64,000 bases of DNA from an uncultured Anaeromyxobacter sp. (GTDB taxonomy: Bacteria; Myxococcota; Myxococcia; Myxococcales; Anaeromyxobacteraceae). Within the stretch, counting starts at the first letter, position 1; the number at the start of each line of letters is the position of its first letter. Below the pieces are notes generated by a model. It searched no databases, was not told the DNA's origin, and worked only from the letters and a program-made list of their open reading frames with translations. The stretch lies in contig CAIOAK010000204.1 in NCBI GenBank assembly GCA_903855945.1, forward strand, positions 1-64,000, given 5' to 3'. Below are positions 62,632 through 64,000 of this stretch, in pieces. The position numbers and the translations under genes were made by a program.

Positions 62632-64000
62632 TGGCCGCAGCACCTTCCAGACCTCGAACCAGGACACGCTGAGGAGGCCGGCGGCGGCGGAGACCGCCAG
62701 GTCGTGCGCGCCGGGATTCGCGAATCGGAAGAGGTCCCGGAGGAGCGGGATCTGGAGCACCGCCGCCAGCATGGCGACGGCCCCCGCCACGAGAACCCAG
62801 GCGGTCCGGTTCCGGGTGGCGAAGGTCGCGAACGCACTGCGCTCCCAGGAGCGGTTGACCAGGATGAGCGCCACGTTTCCGCCGATGAGCGTGGTGAAGG
62901 CCATCGCCCGGGCCGTGGCGGCGACCCCGGTGTGGAGCATCCCGAGCCGGAAGCAGAGCAGGCTCGCGGCCAGGACGCTCGCGCCCTGGAGGATCGAGAC
63001 GACGAGCAGCCTCCGATCGAAGAGGCGCGTGCCCGGGGACCGGGGCGGGCGGCGCATGAGATCGTGGGCCTCGGGCTCGGCCTCGAAGGCGGTCGACGAG
63101 GCGGGGTCGATGATGAGCTGCAGGAACGCGATGTGGACCGGGAAGAGCACCATCGGCCACCCCAGGAAGAGCGGGAGCAGCGAGAGCCCGGCGATGGGGA
63201 CGTGGACCGCGAGCACGTATCCCATCGCGCGGCGCAGGTTGTCGTAGATCCGGCGCCCCATCCGCACCGCATCGACGATCGAGGAGAAGTCGTCGTCGGT
63301 CACCACCAGCGCCGCCGCCTCCCGGGCCACATCGGTGCCCCGACCCCCCATGGCGATCCCGATGTGGGCGGCCTTGAGCGCCGGTGCGTCGTTCACCCCG
63401 TCGCCGGTCATCGCCACCACGTCCCCGTTGGCGCGGAAGGCCTGGACCAGCTTCAGCTTCTGCTCCGGGAGCACGCGGGCGAATACGTCGACGTCCCGGA
63501 TCCTGCGGGCCAGCGTCGCGGGATCGGCGTCCTCGAGCTCCGCGCCGGTGACGACGTCCCCCGCCTTCAGCCCCACCTGAGCGGCGATCGCGCGCGCGGT
63601 ACCGGGCGAGTCGCCGGTCATCATGACGACGCGGACCCCGGCCGTGGCACACTCTGCCACCGCCGCGGGAACGCCCGGGCGAACCGGGTCCGCGAGCCCC
63701 ACCAGCCCCACCAGGCGGAACTCGAAGGCGTGCCGGTTCGTCGGAAGGTCGGCTCCGTCGAAGTCGGCGCGGGCGACGGCGAGGACGCGCAGTCCGTCCG
63801 ATCCCATCTCGGCAGCGGAATCCCGGACCGCGAGGGCCGCGGCCTCGTCGAGGTGGCACAGGTCGGCGATGGCCTCCACGGCCCCCTTCGCCGCCACCAC
63901 GCGTCCCTCTCCCTCGGAGGCCTGCCAGACGTGGGCCACTGCGAGGAGCGCCGGGGAGAGCGGGTACTCGCGCAGCATCCTCCAGCGCTCGTGCACGTGG
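62620..64000 (-). CDS. P-type cation-transporting ATPase, C-terminal part (5' end outside window)
   Basis: About 460 residues of a P2-type (Ca2+/Mg2+-like) ATPase. Present are the end of the nucleotide-binding domain (REYPLSPALLAVAHVW, AAKGAVEAI), VMMTGDSPGTARAIA, the hinge TGDGVNDAPALKAAHIGIAMG, and six C-terminal transmembrane helices with PVHIAFLQLIIDPASS and an LLSVSWFEVWK-type end. The phosphorylation motif DKTGT and the first four helices must lie beyond 64000. Ion specificity is uncertain; the pattern N-xx-D in helix 6 (IIDPASS region) is closest to bacterial cation ATPases of the PMR1/MgtA group. It is convergent and overlapping with the rhodanese gene. Confidence 0.93.
   Translation of the reverse strand, partial: HVHERWRMLREYPLSPALLAVAHVWQASEGEGRVVAAKGAVEAIADLCHLDEAAALAVRDSAAEMGSDGLRVLAVARADFDGADLPTNRHAFEFRLVGLVGLADPVRPGVPAAVAECATAGVRVVMMTGDSPGTARAIAAQVGLKAGDVVTGAELEDADPATLARRIRDVDVFARVLPEQKLKLVQAFRANGDVVAMTGDGVNDAPALKAAHIGIAMGGRGTDVAREAAALVVTDDDFSSIVDAVRMGRRIYDNLRRAMGYVLAVHVPIAGLSLLPLFLGWPMVLFPVHIAFLQLIIDPASSTAFEAEPEAHDLMRRPPRSPGTRLFDRRLLVVSILQGASVLAASLLCFRLGMLHTGVAATARAMAFTTLIGGNVALILVNRSWERSAFATFATRNRTAWVLVAGAVAMLAAVLQIPLLRDLFRFANPGAHDLAVSAAAGLLSVSWFEVWKVLRPSPR

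Overview
The window is very GC-rich, densely coding bacterial DNA. Many same-strand neighbours share 4-base GTGA or ATGA stop/start overlaps, and GTG or TTG starts are common. Codon use and gene content (liv transporter with acyl-CoA synthetase, large biotin carboxylase, glcDEF, xdh genes) suggest a high-GC Myxococcota/Desulfobacterota-type organism, but nothing here fixes the taxonomy. I found no tRNA, rRNA, CRISPR array, insertion sequence or phage gene.

Layout. 0.2-4.6 kb (minus): tal-pgi-pgm, a sugar-phosphate operon. 4.7-15.5 kb: mixed housekeeping genes (short-chain dehydrogenase, YebC-type regulator, small outer-membrane protein, acyltransferase, flavin oxidoreductase, malic enzyme, long acyl-CoA dehydrogenase, GT-C membrane protein, alpha/beta hydrolase). 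15.5-44.4 kb: a purine and hydantoin catabolism island with xanthine phosphoribosyltransferase, two PLP fold-type-II enzymes, SsnA, hydantoinase, N-acyl-D-amino-acid-deacylase-like amidohydrolase, M20 carbamoylase, an XdhD-type molybdenum hydroxylase, a short YgfK-like protein, XdhABC, guanine deaminase and a second deaminase. It ends in two BMP-type (nucleoside-type) ABC importers placed head to head. 44.4-56.9 kb: an acyl-CoA carboxylase pair diverging from a liv branched-chain-amide importer, followed by acyl-CoA synthetase and a KAS III-like enzyme. 57-62.2 kb: alanine/serine-glyoxylate aminotransferase and glycolate oxidase GlcDEF. 62.2-64 kb: secreted rhodanese and the 3' part of a P-type cation ATPase that runs off the window.

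How the genes fit together. The BMP importers would bring in nucleosides or bases. Guanine deaminase and the xanthine dehydrogenases would oxidise them, and SsnA, YgfK, hydantoinase, carbamoylase and the PLP enzymes would open and dismantle the ring, as in the E. coli xdhD-ygfK-ssnA-hyuA gene set. Gpt could salvage xanthine or guanine. The aminotransferase and GlcDEF handle glyoxylate and glycolate.

The most unusual signal is not a gene. A 15-bp interrupted palindrome, TTCACT-N3-AGTGAA, recurs about twelve times, always inside coding sequence, on either strand, across unrelated genes, and usually by using codons that are rare in this genome. It looks like a dispersed chromosomal DNA signal (comparable in style to HIP1, Chi, DUS or Noc/ParB-type sites) that I cannot match to a described motif.
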